64,000 bases of DNA from contig NZ_AUGD01000001.1 in the NCBI RefSeq assembly GCF_000426845.1, positions 186,001 to 250,000 of the forward strand. Reading direction: 5' to 3'. Every line of letters starts with the position of its first letter. Position 1 is the stretch's first letter. The notes under the pieces were generated by a model. The model was given only the letters and a program-made list of their open reading frames with translations, was not told the DNA's origin and searched no databases. The DNA comes from Bradyrhizobium sp. in8p8 (lineage in GTDB: Bacteria > Pseudomonadota > Alphaproteobacteria > Rhizobiales > Xanthobacteraceae). This document shows, in pieces, positions 1 through 8,917 of the stretch. The position numbers and the translations under genes were made by a program.

Positions 1-287
1 TCCTCGTTCTCGGCGACCAGCACCTGGCCGTGGCTTTCGAAACTGCAATCGTCGTCGACGAGCTCCGCAACCTTCTCCCAGATCCCCATGGAGCGGATCG
101 AGAGCGGAATCTCGGGGATGTGCCGCGCGAGCTGGCGCACGCCGCCGGCGTTCACGCCCGAGGCGTGGCGTCCCGCATAGTCCTTCTCGATCAGCATCGG
201 CTTCATCCCGGCAAGGCACAGGTGCAGAGCCGTCGAGCATCCGTGGATGCCGCCGCCAACGACGATCGCATCCACGTTTTTGGTCAT
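1..287 (-). CDS. FAD-dependent oxidoreductase, DAO family (partial, C-terminus off the window)
   Basis: Only the N-terminal 95 residues lie in the window. The gene starts at 287 and reads off the left edge. The start MTKNVDAIVVGGGIHG is a Rossmann FAD-binding motif (GGGIHG), followed by a GVNAGGVRQLARH segment typical of D-amino-acid-oxidase-fold dehydrogenase subunits. Its ATG overlaps the stop of the upstream FAD/BFD subunit in an ATGA junction, so it is translationally coupled to that operon. This is the second DAO-type subunit here (the first is at 2029-3165). It may be the catalytic beta subunit of the flavin/[2Fe-2S] dehydrogenase, acting on a secondary amine or opine-like substrate. 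The family is clear; the substrate is inferred from context only. Confidence 0.85.
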   Translation of the reverse strand, partial: MTKNVDAIVVGGGIHGCSTALHLCLAGMKPMLIEKDYAGRHASGVNAGGVRQLARHIPEIPLSIRSMGIWEKVAELVDDDCSFESHGQVLVAENE

Positions 288-1702
288 CCGCGGACCACCG
301 CCTTGACGTCGGCCTCGGTCTTCGGAACGGCGGCGAGCTCTGCCAGCGTGATCGGCTTCACCGGCGCGCGCAGCCGGTAATAGCCGATCTCCTGCGGGGT
401 CTTGCCCCGCGCCTGCGCCATCAGTTCGGTCACGGTGAGGCCGCAGAGCCGGCCCTGGCACGGGCCCATGCCGGTGCGGCGGTAGGCCTTGAGCTGGTTC
501 GGCCCGGTCGCGCCGATCGCGACCGCATCGAGAATGTCCTTTGCCGTCACCTCTTCGCATCGGCAGACAACGGTATCGCCCGAGGGAATGCGGAACTGCC
601 GCGCGGGGCGGAACAGCGTGTCGAGAAAGACGCGGCCGCGCTCGGCCTTGGCGAGATCGGTGCGCAGCTGTGCCATCGGCACGAGCTTCGCGGCAGAAGC
701 GGGGGCCAGCGCCTCCACTGCCGCGCGCGCCGCGATGCGGCCGCGCACAACGGCTGCATTTGCGCCGCCGATGCCTGCTCCGTCGCCCGCGATCGCGATG
801 CCCGCGACCGACGAATTCCCGTTCGCATCGAGCACCGGCGACCAGCACAATTGCAGATCGTCCCAGCGATGCTCGACCCCGGCCGCCATCGCCAGATTGA
901 CGTTGGGCACGACGCCCTGGTGCAGCAGAAGAAGATCGGCGGGAACGGTCTCGCGCCTGCGGCCGGCGACATAGCTCACGCTGGCGAGCTGGCCATCGCC
1001 GGAGGCCGAGAGCTCAGTAACGCCGGAGACGACCTGCACCTTCGCCTTCACCTCGCGCATCATGGCGAGACCCTTGGCGAAATAAGGCGAGGTCAGGAAG
1101 GCGAAGGCGTGCGGCAGCGCGGCCAAGTAATTGCCGCGCTCGGTGGTATCGAGAATGCGGTCGATACGGCCGCCGAGGCGCAGAATCTGCGCGGCGAGCA
1201 GCCAGAGCAGCGGCCCCTGCCCTGCGATCACGGTACGGCCGTTCGGCACCAGCGCCGAAGACTTCAGCATGGTCTGCGCTGCGCCAGCCGTCATCACACC
1301 GGGCAGCGTCCACCCCGCAATCGGGAACGGCCGCTCCAGCGCGCCGCTCGCAATGATCACGCGGTTGGCCTTGACGAAGGCGGACGCACCGCCGATCGAG
1401 GCTGCGATCTCGAGATTACGGTCGAGGCTCCAGACGGTGGCACGATGAATCACCTCGGCGCTGCTCGCGCGCAGCACCTGCACGAGATCGGCACCGACCC
1501 AATAATCGGCGCCGAGCTGGTTGCGGTCGGTCACCGGCGTGGATGAGATCGCGCGGAACACCTGGCCGCCGGGGCCCATGTTCTCGTCGAGCAGCAACGT
1601 CGACAAGCCGGCTTCGGCGGCCGTTGCAGCGGCAGCGAGGCCGGCGGGCCCGGCGCCGATCACCACGACGTCGTAATCCTCGCGCTTGGGAGCCAAAGTC
1701 AT
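284..1702 (-). CDS. FAD/NAD(P)-binding oxidoreductase with C-terminal BFD-type [2Fe-2S] domain (HcnB / opine-oxidase A-like)
   Basis: About 472 residues from the ATG at 1702 (MTLAPKREDYDV). An N-terminal FAD motif VVIGAGPAGLAAA is followed by a pyridine-nucleotide-disulphide-oxidoreductase fold with a second dinucleotide-binding region near the middle. The C-terminal BFD-like domain has the cysteine pattern CRCEE...GPCQGRLC. This layout is that of the alpha subunit of octopine/nopaline oxidases, HcnB and hydroxyproline-type dehydrogenases, which pass electrons from the DAO subunit to the respiratory chain. The start overlaps the stop of the small ferredoxin-like gene (ATGA), and the stop overlaps the next DAO gene. 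An open frame extends upstream to 1831 but runs through the ferredoxin gene and is not used. Function class is firm; substrate is unknown. Confidence 0.9.
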   Translation of the reverse strand: MTLAPKREDYDVVVIGAGPAGLAAAATAAEAGLSTLLLDENMGPGGQVFRAISSTPVTDRNQLGADYWVGADLVQVLRASSAEVIHRATVWSLDRNLEIAASIGGASAFVKANRVIIASGALERPFPIAGWTLPGVMTAGAAQTMLKSSALVPNGRTVIAGQGPLLWLLAAQILRLGGRIDRILDTTERGNYLAALPHAFAFLTSPYFAKGLAMMREVKAKVQVVSGVTELSASGDGQLASVSYVAGRRRETVPADLLLLHQGVVPNVNLAMAAGVEHRWDDLQLCWSPVLDANGNSSVAGIAIAGDGAGIGGANAAVVRGRIAARAAVEALAPASAAKLVPMAQLRTDLAKAERGRVFLDTLFRPARQFRIPSGDTVVCRCEEVTAKDILDAVAIGATGPNQLKAYRRTGMGPCQGRLCGLTVTELMAQARGKTPQEIGYYRLRAPVKPITLAELAAVPKTEADVKAVVRG

Positions 1703-1995
1703 TTTCCGATCTCCCGCTTGCCCTTCTGGATTTCGACCTGCATCCCGTCGGCGACGGGCACGAGGCAGCCCTGGCGATTGCCGACACCGTCGATCGTGAC
1801 GAGGCAGTCGAAGCACACGCCCATCATGCAATAGGGCAGACGCGGCGCGCCGCTGACTGCGGTGGAACGCCGTGCGTCAACGTCGGAGGCCAAGAGCGCC
1901 GCGGAGACTGTGTCGCCCTGACGCGCCGCGACAGCGACGCCGTCGACGAAGATCTGGACCGGCGGACGCTGGTCGTGTTCGGATCGCCTGAACAT
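1699..1995 (-). CDS. (2Fe-2S)-binding protein, HcnA / SoxD-like small subunit
   Basis: 98 residues. The cysteine cluster PYCMMGVCFDCLVTIDG matches the small ferredoxin-type subunit (Fer2_4) found with HcnB-like and DAO-like partners in heteromeric amino-acid or opine dehydrogenases. It would carry electrons between flavin subunits. It lies between the DAO gene (ends 2029) and the FAD/BFD gene, overlapping the latter by 4 bp. Length is normal for the family. High confidence in the family; no substrate information. Confidence 0.88.
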   Translation of the reverse strand: MFRRSEHDQRPPVQIFVDGVAVAARQGDTVSAALLASDVDARRSTAVSGAPRLPYCMMGVCFDCLVTIDGVGNRQGCLVPVADGMQVEIQKGKREIGK

Positions 1996-2028
1996 GGGGA
2001 TGCCTCTTGGCTCCTTGCTGAAGAATCT

Positions 2029-3165
2029 CTAGTAGCCGCTGTTGTTCGCCGCGCCCGCGCCGCCGAAACGGCTGGCCGAGAACGCGCCGACCAGTTCGGG
2101 CTCGAGCGCGCCCTGCGCCACCATGCGTGCGACCTCGAAGGCATGGTTCGAGGCGAGCGTCACGCCGGAATGGCAACAAGCGACGAAGGCGCCGGGATGC
2201 GTCTCCGACTGGTCGTAGATCGGAAAGCCGTCCTGCGGCATGACGCGAATGCCGGCCCAGCTCCTGACCACGTTGAGCCGCGACAGATGCGGGAACATGC
2301 GCTGCGCGCGGTCCGTCATCACGGCGCTGATCGAATGCTTCAGCGCGCGGTCGTCGAGTTCGTCCTCCTTGCTGTCGCCGATCATCACCGTGCCCTCGTC
2401 GGTCTGGCGGATCGTGGTCAGCGGATGCGGCAGAAAGGGCATGGTGCGCTCGGTCACGACGATCTGGCCGCGGGTCGGCCCCATCGGAGCAAAGAGGCCG
2501 ACCATTGGCGCCAGCGCCTGGTTGGCGTTGCCGGCGGCGAGCACGATCCTGGCGGCGCGCAGCTCGCCTTTCGGCGTGGTCAGGCGAAATTCACCGCCGC
2601 TCCTGCTGATGGCCGAAACCGGCCGTTCCGGAAGGTAGTCGATCCCGAACGCCTTGAATCCGGTGTGGAACGCGCGAAACGTGCGCAGCGAATTGACATG
2701 GCCGTCGAGCGGACAATAGCTGCCGCCGGAGACCTCAGGGCCAATCAGCGGCAGCGACTTCTTCACCTCGGAGGCGGAGAGCATCTCCATCTTGTAATCG
2801 GCGGCGCCGACCTGGTTGTGCATGCGCCTGACCAGCTCGGAGCGCTGGCCGAACTCCTCCTCGCCGAGCGTGAGATGGAAGCCGCCATTCTGTTGAAGGC
2901 AGACGTCCAGGCCGGTCTGCTGCTTCAGCTCCGAGGCGAGCCGGCTCCAGGCTTCCGCCGCCCGCACGGTCCAGACGGTATAGGCGGGCATACCAAGGCC
3001 CTTGCTCTGCACCCAGACCAGCGCGAAGTTCGCGCGCGAGGCGCGCTTGGTGATGTCGCCCTCGTCGAGCACGGCGACTTTCTTGCCGAGCCGGCCGAGG
3101 CCCCAGGCGATGGCGGAGCCGAGCAAGCCGCCGCCGACCACGGCGACGTCGTATTCTCCTGACAT
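2029..3165 (-). CDS. FAD-dependent oxidoreductase, DAO family
   Basis: 378 residues from the ATG at 3165 (MSGEYDVAVVGGGLLGSAIA). The N-terminal GGGLLGS motif binds FAD, and the rest is a glycine-oxidase / sarcosine-oxidase-like DAO fold ending in RVMPQDGFPIYD and a CHSGVT motif. The start is set by a good ribosome site (GGAGAA) that overlaps the end of the permease gene; an open frame running further upstream covers that permease in another frame and is rejected. Together with the small ferredoxin-like and FAD/BFD subunits it should form a membrane-associated dehydrogenase that oxidises an imported amine or opine. It is the first enzyme gene after the transporter genes. Confidence 0.9.
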   Translation of the reverse strand: MSGEYDVAVVGGGLLGSAIAWGLGRLGKKVAVLDEGDITKRASRANFALVWVQSKGLGMPAYTVWTVRAAEAWSRLASELKQQTGLDVCLQQNGGFHLTLGEEEFGQRSELVRRMHNQVGAADYKMEMLSASEVKKSLPLIGPEVSGGSYCPLDGHVNSLRTFRAFHTGFKAFGIDYLPERPVSAISRSGGEFRLTTPKGELRAARIVLAAGNANQALAPMVGLFAPMGPTRGQIVVTERTMPFLPHPLTTIRQTDEGTVMIGDSKEDELDDRALKHSISAVMTDRAQRMFPHLSRLNVVRSWAGIRVMPQDGFPIYDQSETHPGAFVACCHSGVTLASNHAFEVARMVAQGALEPELVGAFSASRFGGAGAANNSGY

Positions 3166-3173
3166 AGGTTCTC

Positions 3174-3980
3174 CTATCGTCCCGTATCGCCCTTGCCGGC
3201 GAGCACGCGGTCGAGCCCGTAGAAGCGATCGAGCAGAATGAGGGCGCTCATGGTGATCGCGATCACGCAGGCCGAGACCGACGTCACCAGCGGATCGATG
3301 TTGTCCTGGATGTAGAGGAACATGCGAACCGGCAGCGTTTCGGTACCGGGCGCGGCGAGAAAGACGGTCATGGTGAGATCGTCGAAGGACTGGATGAAGG
3401 CGAGCGCCCAGCCGCTGATGACGCCGGGCAGGATCAGCGGCAAGGTCACCCGGCGGAACAGCGTCCAGCCGCCGGCGCCCAGCGAGACCGCCGCCATCTC
3501 GACGGTGCGGTCCATGCCGGTCGCCGCGGCGAGCGTCAGCCGCAGCGCGAACGGAAACACGATGATCACATGAGCGATGATCAGCGCGGCAAAGCTTCCG
3601 CCCAGCCCGGCCGACGTAAAGAAGCGCAGGAAGGCGATACCGAGCACGACGTGCGGGATCATCAGAGGCGACAGGAACAGCGCCGCCAGCGCATCGCGGC
3701 CGCGGAAACGATAGCGCGCGATCGCGAGCGCCGCTGGCACCGCAAACAGCAGCGCCACCAGAGACGACAGCGCGCCAAGGCCAAGACTGACCCAGAAGGC
3801 ATGAATGAATTCGGGATAGTTCGCGATAGCCCTGAACCAGCGCAGCGAGAAGCCGTTGGTCGGCAGCGACAAGTATCCCTCGGGCGTGAACGCGACGAGG
3901 CACACCACCAGGATCGGCGCCAACATGATGATGACGAAGATCGTATGGAAGATCAGCGCGAGCGGACCGTTCCGTCTCAT
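3174..3980 (-). CDS. ABC transporter permease, PotC-like (polyamine/opine type)
   Basis: 268 residues with six predicted hydrophobic segments and a binding-protein-dependent-transport inner-membrane signature near residues 170-200 (SLGAGGWTLFRRVTLPLILPG, the EAA loop). It forms the translocation pore with the neighbouring permease; the two genes overlap by 4 bp (ATGA at 3977-3980). Length matches PotC and PotI. Part of the leftward operon that starts with the binding protein at 6947. Confidence 0.92.
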   Translation of the reverse strand: MRRNGPLALIFHTIFVIIMLAPILVVCLVAFTPEGYLSLPTNGFSLRWFRAIANYPEFIHAFWVSLGLGALSSLVALLFAVPAALAIARYRFRGRDALAALFLSPLMIPHVVLGIAFLRFFTSAGLGGSFAALIIAHVIIVFPFALRLTLAAATGMDRTVEMAAVSLGAGGWTLFRRVTLPLILPGVISGWALAFIQSFDDLTMTVFLAAPGTETLPVRMFLYIQDNIDPLVTSVSACVIAITMSALILLDRFYGLDRVLAGKGDTGR

Positions 3981-4852
3981 CGGAACACCTCCGCATAGCG
4001 CCGCTCGATCAGCGCGTTGCTGCCGACAACGATCAGGACCAGCGCGAACAGCAGCAACGTTGCGACCGCCGCACCGAGCGGCCAGTTCAGCGTGTTGAGG
4101 AATTCATCGTAGGCGAGCGTCGCCGCAACCTTGAGCCGGCGGCCTCCGATGATCGCGGGCGTCGCGAAGGCGCTTGCCGACAACGAGAACACGATGATCG
4201 CGCCCGACAGCACGCCCGGCATGATCTGCGGCATGATGATGCGACGGATGATGGTGACGGGGCCGGCGCCTAGCGACATCGCGGCGTTCTCGATCTGCGG
4301 ATCAAGCCGCTGCAGCGCCGCCCATACGGAAAGCACCATGAACGGCATCATCACATGCGCGAGCGCAACGACCATGCCTGTTTCCGTGAACATGAATGGA
4401 ATGGGGGAACGCATGACCCCGAGCGACATCAGCAGCTTGTTGACGAGCCCGTTGTTGCCGCCGAATAACAGCGCCCAGCCAAGCGTGCGCGCGACGACGG
4501 AGATCAGCAGCGGACCAAGAATGACGAGCAGGAAGAAGCTCTTCCAGCGGCCGCTCATGCGGTTGAGGATGTAGGCTTCCGGCGCGCCCAGCAAGGCCGT
4601 GAGCAAGGTGGTCAGGATCGCGATGCGAAACGTCCGCCAGAACATCTCGGCGTAGTACGGATCGGCCGCGATCTCGTACCAGTTCTTGAGGATGAAAACC
4701 GGCTCGATGCCCTTGTATTGGCCCCAATCGTGGAACGACAGCATCACGGTCATCGCGAGCGGAATGAGCAGCACGCCGACGAAGAGCATCAAGGCGGGCG
4801 CCGTCAGCGCCCACGGCGCACGTGCGCCGCGTTCCTCCGCAACCCCGCTCAT
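3977..4852 (-). CDS. ABC transporter permease, PotB-like
   Basis: 291 residues from the ATG at 4852 (MSGVAEERGARAPW). A short cytoplasmic N-terminus precedes six membrane segments and an EAA-type loop (MSLGAGPVTIIRRIIMPQIM). It pairs with the PotC-like permease. The start overlaps the ATPase stop in an ATGA junction, so an upstream in-frame extension to 4981 through the ATPase gene is rejected. It imports the substrate delivered by the binding protein at 5913-6947. Confidence 0.92.
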   Translation of the reverse strand: MSGVAEERGARAPWALTAPALMLFVGVLLIPLAMTVMLSFHDWGQYKGIEPVFILKNWYEIAADPYYAEMFWRTFRIAILTTLLTALLGAPEAYILNRMSGRWKSFFLLVILGPLLISVVARTLGWALLFGGNNGLVNKLLMSLGVMRSPIPFMFTETGMVVALAHVMMPFMVLSVWAALQRLDPQIENAAMSLGAGPVTIIRRIIMPQIMPGVLSGAIIVFSLSASAFATPAIIGGRRLKVAATLAYDEFLNTLNWPLGAAVATLLLFALVLIVVGSNALIERRYAEVFR

Positions 4853-5889
4853 GCGCTTTCCCTCGCGCGCGCACTCATGTCCTCGGGTCGCCAGGTGAGG
4901 CGAACCGCGTCCCCTTCGGCCGGCTGCGCTTTGCCGTCGTTCTGGCGAATCACGATCGCCGGGCCGCACTCGCTGTCGCACTGAAAGAGCCAGTGATTGC
5001 CCTGGAAGATGCGGGTGACGATCCTGGCCGTGAGGCCCGCATCGCCAAAGCCGATTCTTTCAGGACGAACGCTGACGGTGACGGCACCGTTGAAGCCGGC
5101 CGGCGCCGGCACGGCCCAGGAGCCGACCACGAGACGCGCCGGTGCCGCTGTCCGATCGATCGTCGCGGCGAAGTCGTTGGTCTTGCCGAGGAATTGCGAG
5201 ACGAAGGCGGAAGCCGGCTTTTCGTAGGTCTCCTGCGGCGTGCCGATCTGCTCGATCTTTCCCTGGCTCATCACCACGATGCGATCGGACAGCGACATCG
5301 CCTCGTTCTGGTCGTGGGTAACGAGGATCGTGGTGGTCCCGACGGTGCGCTGGATCTGACGCAGCTCGATCTGCATCTCCTCGCGCAGCTTCGCATCGAG
5401 GTTCGACAGCGGCTCGTCGAGCAGCAGCACGCTCGGCTTGATCACCAGCGCGCGGGCCAGGGCCACGCGTTGCTGCTGGCCGCCGGACATGCGGCGGGGA
5501 TGGCGGTCTTCGTAGCCGGCAAGGCCAACCATCGCGAGTGCGGCACGGACGCGCTCGGCCCGTTCGTTGCGCGGCACCTTGCGCATCTCGAGGCCGAACG
5601 CGACGTTCTCCGCCGCCGTCATGTGCGGAAACAGCGCGTAGCTCTGGAACACGATGCCAAGGCCCCGCCTGGCCGGAGGGATCGCGGTGAGATCCTTTCC
5701 CTCCAGCCGGATCGCGCCGCGGGTGGGATCGAGGAAGCCCGCGATCATCTGCAGCGTCGTGGTCTTGCCGCAGCCGGATGGGCCGAGGAAGGAGATGAAC
5801 TCCCCCTTCCCCACCGACAGGCTGAAGTCATCGACCACAGTCTGCGCGCCGAACTGCTTTGCGACCCGATCGAGCTCGAGATAGGCCAT
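4849..5889 (-). CDS. ABC transporter ATP-binding protein, PotA-like
   Basis: 346 residues from the ATG at 5889 (MAYLELDRVAKQFG). Walker A GPSGCGKTT, signature MSGGQQQR and Walker B VLLLDEPLSNLDA are all intact, followed by a C-terminal TOBE-type regulatory region. This is the energy-coupling subunit of a spermidine/putrescine/opine-class importer. It sits between the binding protein (24-bp gap) and the permeases (4-bp overlap). Substrate cannot be read from sequence. Confidence 0.93.
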   Translation of the reverse strand: MAYLELDRVAKQFGAQTVVDDFSLSVGKGEFISFLGPSGCGKTTTLQMIAGFLDPTRGAIRLEGKDLTAIPPARRGLGIVFQSYALFPHMTAAENVAFGLEMRKVPRNERAERVRAALAMVGLAGYEDRHPRRMSGGQQQRVALARALVIKPSVLLLDEPLSNLDAKLREEMQIELRQIQRTVGTTTILVTHDQNEAMSLSDRIVVMSQGKIEQIGTPQETYEKPASAFVSQFLGKTNDFAATIDRTAAPARLVVGSWAVPAPAGFNGAVTVSVRPERIGFGDAGLTARIVTRIFQGNHWLFQCDSECGPAIVIRQNDGKAQPAEGDAVRLTWRPEDMSARARESA

Positions 5890-5912
5890 GACGCTGTCTC
5901 CGCTGCGACCGA

Positions 5913-6947
5913 TCAGCGTTCGACCTCGCGATTCCAGCGCTTCGTCCACTCCTCGCGCTTCTCGTTGATGACGGTCCAGTCCGGATTATAGAGCTTGGAC
6001 GCGCGCTCGCCGATCGGCGCCATCTTGCCGAGCTCCGGCGGGATCACCAACGATTTCAGCACCGGACCGTAGCCATAGTCCTTCAGCATCACGAGCTGAA
6101 TCTTGGGATCGAGCAGCATCTTGACGAAGCTCGCCGCGACCGGCGAGGCGTTCGGCTTGTTGATCGGACATGCCGTCGTCAGCAGCGTCGCCGCGCCTTC
6201 CTTCGGGTAAACGAAGTCCACGGGGAAACCGGTGTTGGCAAAACTCTGCACGCGGCCCGTGCCCCACACCGCGATCACGGCCTGGCCCGACTGGAACAGT
6301 TCGGTCATCTTGCCCGGCGACGGCTCATAGGCGAGCACGTTCGGATTGATCTGTTCCTTGAAGATCTTGAAGCCGGGATCGACATTGGTCTCGCCGCCGC
6401 CGTTCATTTTCGACAGCATCACGAGCGCTTCAAGACCGTAGGTGTTGTTGATCGGCGGGATCACGAGCTGCTTGGCGTATTTCGTGTCCTTCAGGTCGTT
6501 CCACGAGGTCGGCGGCGCCCAGCCTTTCTCCTTGAACACCTTGGTGTTGTACATCAGACCTGTCGCGACGATGCCGATCGCAACCGCGCGGTCGTCCTTG
6601 AACCGCGCAGTGTCGTAGAGATCGGCCGGCAGGCCGTCGAGCTTGCCGCAGAAGCCGAGCTGAATGGCCTGGTACATCGGGCCGTCATCGACGATGGCCA
6701 CGTCGATCTGCTGATTGCCCTTCTGCGCCTGAAGCTTTGCCAGCGTGTCGGTAGAGTTGCCGGCGACATACTCGACCTTGACTCCGTTCTCCTTCTCGAA
6801 GGCCGGGATCACCTCGTCGCGGATCGTCTTCTCGAACGAGCCGCCGTAACCTGCGACGTACAGCGTTTTCTGCTGGGCCGAAGCGACCGACGGAACGGCA
6901 ACGAGCGCAGCGATGCTGACCGCTGTCAGAAGGCGAAGTGTCTTCAT
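5913..6947 (-). CDS. Extracellular solute-binding protein of PotD/family-1 type
   Basis: 344 residues from the ATG at 6947, preceded by GGAG at about 10 bases; a TTG three codons upstream is less well placed. An N-terminal signal peptide (MKTLRLLTAVSIAALVAVPS, cleavage near ASA-QQ) sends it to the periplasm. The mature part begins TLYVAGYGGSFEKTIRDEV, typical of binding proteins for polyamines, opines and related nitrogen compounds. It is the first gene of the leftward operon and faces a LysR regulator across a 270-bp gap. It probably sets the substrate range of the module. Confidence 0.92.
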   Translation of the reverse strand: MKTLRLLTAVSIAALVAVPSVASAQQKTLYVAGYGGSFEKTIRDEVIPAFEKENGVKVEYVAGNSTDTLAKLQAQKGNQQIDVAIVDDGPMYQAIQLGFCGKLDGLPADLYDTARFKDDRAVAIGIVATGLMYNTKVFKEKGWAPPTSWNDLKDTKYAKQLVIPPINNTYGLEALVMLSKMNGGGETNVDPGFKIFKEQINPNVLAYEPSPGKMTELFQSGQAVIAVWGTGRVQSFANTGFPVDFVYPKEGAATLLTTACPINKPNASPVAASFVKMLLDPKIQLVMLKDYGYGPVLKSLVIPPELGKMAPIGERASKLYNPDWTVINEKREEWTKRWNREVER

Positions 6948-7080
6948 TTGGACCAATCTCCAATACCGGAATGAGGTGACGTGCCGACAAGTCTCCGGCC
7001 GGAGCGCCTTCCGCTTTCCCTTCTGCGCCCCCCCTCTCTGATCAGGGCTCCGGCCCCCGGTCGGCGGGTTTGGCGCGATC

Positions 7081-7199
7081 TGGAGGTTTGAACGCCTCCA
7101 ATCTGCCGAAAAAGCGGGCTGTCTCCAGCTCTGCCGAAAAAGATCGCAGACCTATACTTCCATCGTCCAATGAATAATGGCACCTTCTGCATGCCGAAA
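7081..7199. promoter_or_regulatory. Probable operator/promoter region between the transporter operon and lysR-type gene
   Basis: The divergent gap carries a perfect direct repeat TCTGCCGAAAAAG at 7102-7114 and 7130-7142 (28 bp apart). A third GCCGAAA lies at 7193-7199. A 6-bp inverted repeat TGGAGG/CCTCCA is at 7081-7100. LysR proteins usually bind such divergent regions; binding here is inferred. Confidence 0.35.
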
Positions 7200-7218
7200 T
7201 GTTATGATCGGATCGGAG

Positions 7219-8145
7219 ATGGTGCGGATCAATTCGCGGCAGGTGGAAGCCTTCCGCGCGACGATGCTGACCGGCAGTGTCACGGAGGCGGCCAAGCTGA
7301 TGGTGGTGACGCAGCCCGCCGTCAGCCGGCTGCTGCGCGACTTCCAGGCGCTGCTCAAGATGGAGCTGTTCGAGCGGCGCGGCACCGGTCTGGTCCCGAC
7401 CGCAGCGGCGATGGCGCTCTACACCGAGGTCGAGCGCTCTTTCGTCGGTCTCGAGCGCATCTCCGCGGCGGCCGAGGAGATCCGCGGCCGTCGCACCGGC
7501 TCGTTGCGCATCGCTGCGTTGCCCGCGCTGGCGAACGGCTATCTGCCACGGCTTGCCGGACATTTCTTGATGGAGCGCCCCAACCTCAATCTTGCTTTCT
7601 TCGGCGTGATCTCGCCGATCGTGGTCGACTGGGTCCTGAACAACCAATGCGACATCGGTTTTGCCGAGGTGCCGATCGCCCATTCCGGCCTGCCGAGCCT
7701 GCGGCTGCCGGCGCTGGCGCGTGTTGCCGTGATGCCGGCGGGGCATCGCCTCGCGGAGAAGGACGTGCTGGAGCCGCGCGACTTCGAGGGCGAGACCTTC
7801 ATCTCGCTGTCGGCGGGCTCGTCCAGCCGGCATCTCGTCGACCAGGTCTTTCACCGCAACGACGTCCGCCGCGTGCTCAGGGTCGAGACGACGCTGTCGG
7901 AGATCATGTGCGGCATGGTGTCGTCAGGACTCGGCGTTTCGATCTGCGATCCCTTCACCGCGCAGGAGTTTGCCACGCGCGGCGTCGTGGTCCGACGGTT
8001 CCTGCCGCGCATCGATTTCGAATTCTCGGCGGTGTTCCCGGCCCAGCGCAGTCCGTCGCCCGTGGCGCTGGACCTGGTCGAGACCATGCGCAAGGCGTTG
8101 CTGGAATTCGAGGACAACCCCGCACGGGATTTTGCGCATGGTTGA
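7219..8145 (+). CDS. LysR-family transcriptional regulator
   Basis: About 308 residues. The start MVRINSRQVEAFRA at 7219 is preferred because GGA lies six bases upstream; in-frame ATGs at 7177 and 7204 lack a ribosome site. The winged-helix N-terminus (SVTEAAKLMVVTQPAVSRLL) is followed by a type-2 periplasmic-binding effector domain. It resembles regulators of opine and amino-acid catabolism such as OccR/NocR in layout. Divergent orientation to the importer/dehydrogenase operon suggests it controls that operon in response to the imported substrate. Confidence 0.9.
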   Translation: MVRINSRQVEAFRATMLTGSVTEAAKLMVVTQPAVSRLLRDFQALLKMELFERRGTGLVPTAAAMALYTEVERSFVGLERISAAAEEIRGRRTGSLRIAALPALANGYLPRLAGHFLMERPNLNLAFFGVISPIVVDWVLNNQCDIGFAEVPIAHSGLPSLRLPALARVAVMPAGHRLAEKDVLEPRDFEGETFISLSAGSSSRHLVDQVFHRNDVRRVLRVETTLSEIMCGMVSSGLGVSICDPFTAQEFATRGVVVRRFLPRIDFEFSAVFPAQRSPSPVALDLVETMRKALLEFEDNPARDFAHG

Positions 8146-8197
8146 CTTGGAGGCCCTGTAGCTTCCGCTGTATCCTCTTGGCCTTCACAGGTATCGC

Positions 8198-8917
8198 ATG
8201 GCACGCATCACCATCATCGAGACAGGGCTCGTTCCTCGAGAGCATCGCGAACGCCACGGCTCATTTCCGGACATGTTCGCGCGCATGATCCGTGCGGAGG
8301 ACCCCACAGCCACGGTCGACGTCGTCAGCATCCCGAATGGGGATGCGCTTCCCGATCCCCGCGAGCTTGAGGCGATCCTGATCACCGGCGCGGCCGCCGG
8401 CGTCTATGACGGGCTGGACTGGATCGCGCCGCTGGAAGATTTCGTCCGCAGGGCTTACGCCGACAAGACGCCGATGGTTGGCGTCTGCTTCGGCCATCAG
8501 CTGATCGCGCAGGCGCTCGGCGGCACCGTGCGCAAGTCGGACAAGGGCTGGGGCATCGGCCGGCACGTCTATCAGGTGCTGCCGGAAAACGGAGTCCTCG
8601 ACGGCGAGACGGTCGCAATTCCCTGCTCGCATCAGGATCAGGTGATCGAACCGCCGAACGATGCGCTCACGATCCTCCGGTCCGACTTCACCCCGCATGC
8701 CGGCCTGCTCTACGCCAACGGCACCACCCTCACCGTGCAGCCGCATCCGGAATTCGACGTGGAATTCGCGCAGGTGTGCTGCGATATGCGTGACGGCAAG
8801 GCGCCGGAGGGTGTCGTTGCGACGGCGCGGCAGTCGCTGCAGCAGCCGATGGACAGCGCGAAGCTGGGTGGAGCGATTGCGCGGTTTCTGGCGCGCAAAT
8901 CCATCCCCTCATCCTGA
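8198..8917 (+). CDS. Class I glutamine amidotransferase-like protein
   Basis: 239 residues. The nucleophile elbow GVCFGHQLIAQALGG carries the catalytic Cys, and QPHPEFD supplies the catalytic His, so the amidotransferase triad looks intact. Such stand-alone proteins resemble GMP-synthase glutaminase domains and gamma-glutamyl peptidases (PuuD-like clade). It lies 50 bp after the lysR-type gene on the same strand, and could hydrolyse gamma-glutamyl or similar conjugates in that pathway. That link is an inference. Its last three codons and stop fall inside a palindromic repeat that begins at 8908. Confidence 0.85.
   Translation: MARITIIETGLVPREHRERHGSFPDMFARMIRAEDPTATVDVVSIPNGDALPDPRELEAILITGAAAGVYDGLDWIAPLEDFVRRAYADKTPMVGVCFGHQLIAQALGGTVRKSDKGWGIGRHVYQVLPENGVLDGETVAIPCSHQDQVIEPPNDALTILRSDFTPHAGLLYANGTTLTVQPHPEFDVEFAQVCCDMRDGKAPEGVVATARQSLQQPMDSAKLGGAIARFLARKSIPSS

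Noticed and set aside
1543..3162. A 539-residue plus-strand open frame across the dehydrogenase genes
   Set aside because: It is antisense to three conserved genes and has no recognisable domain.
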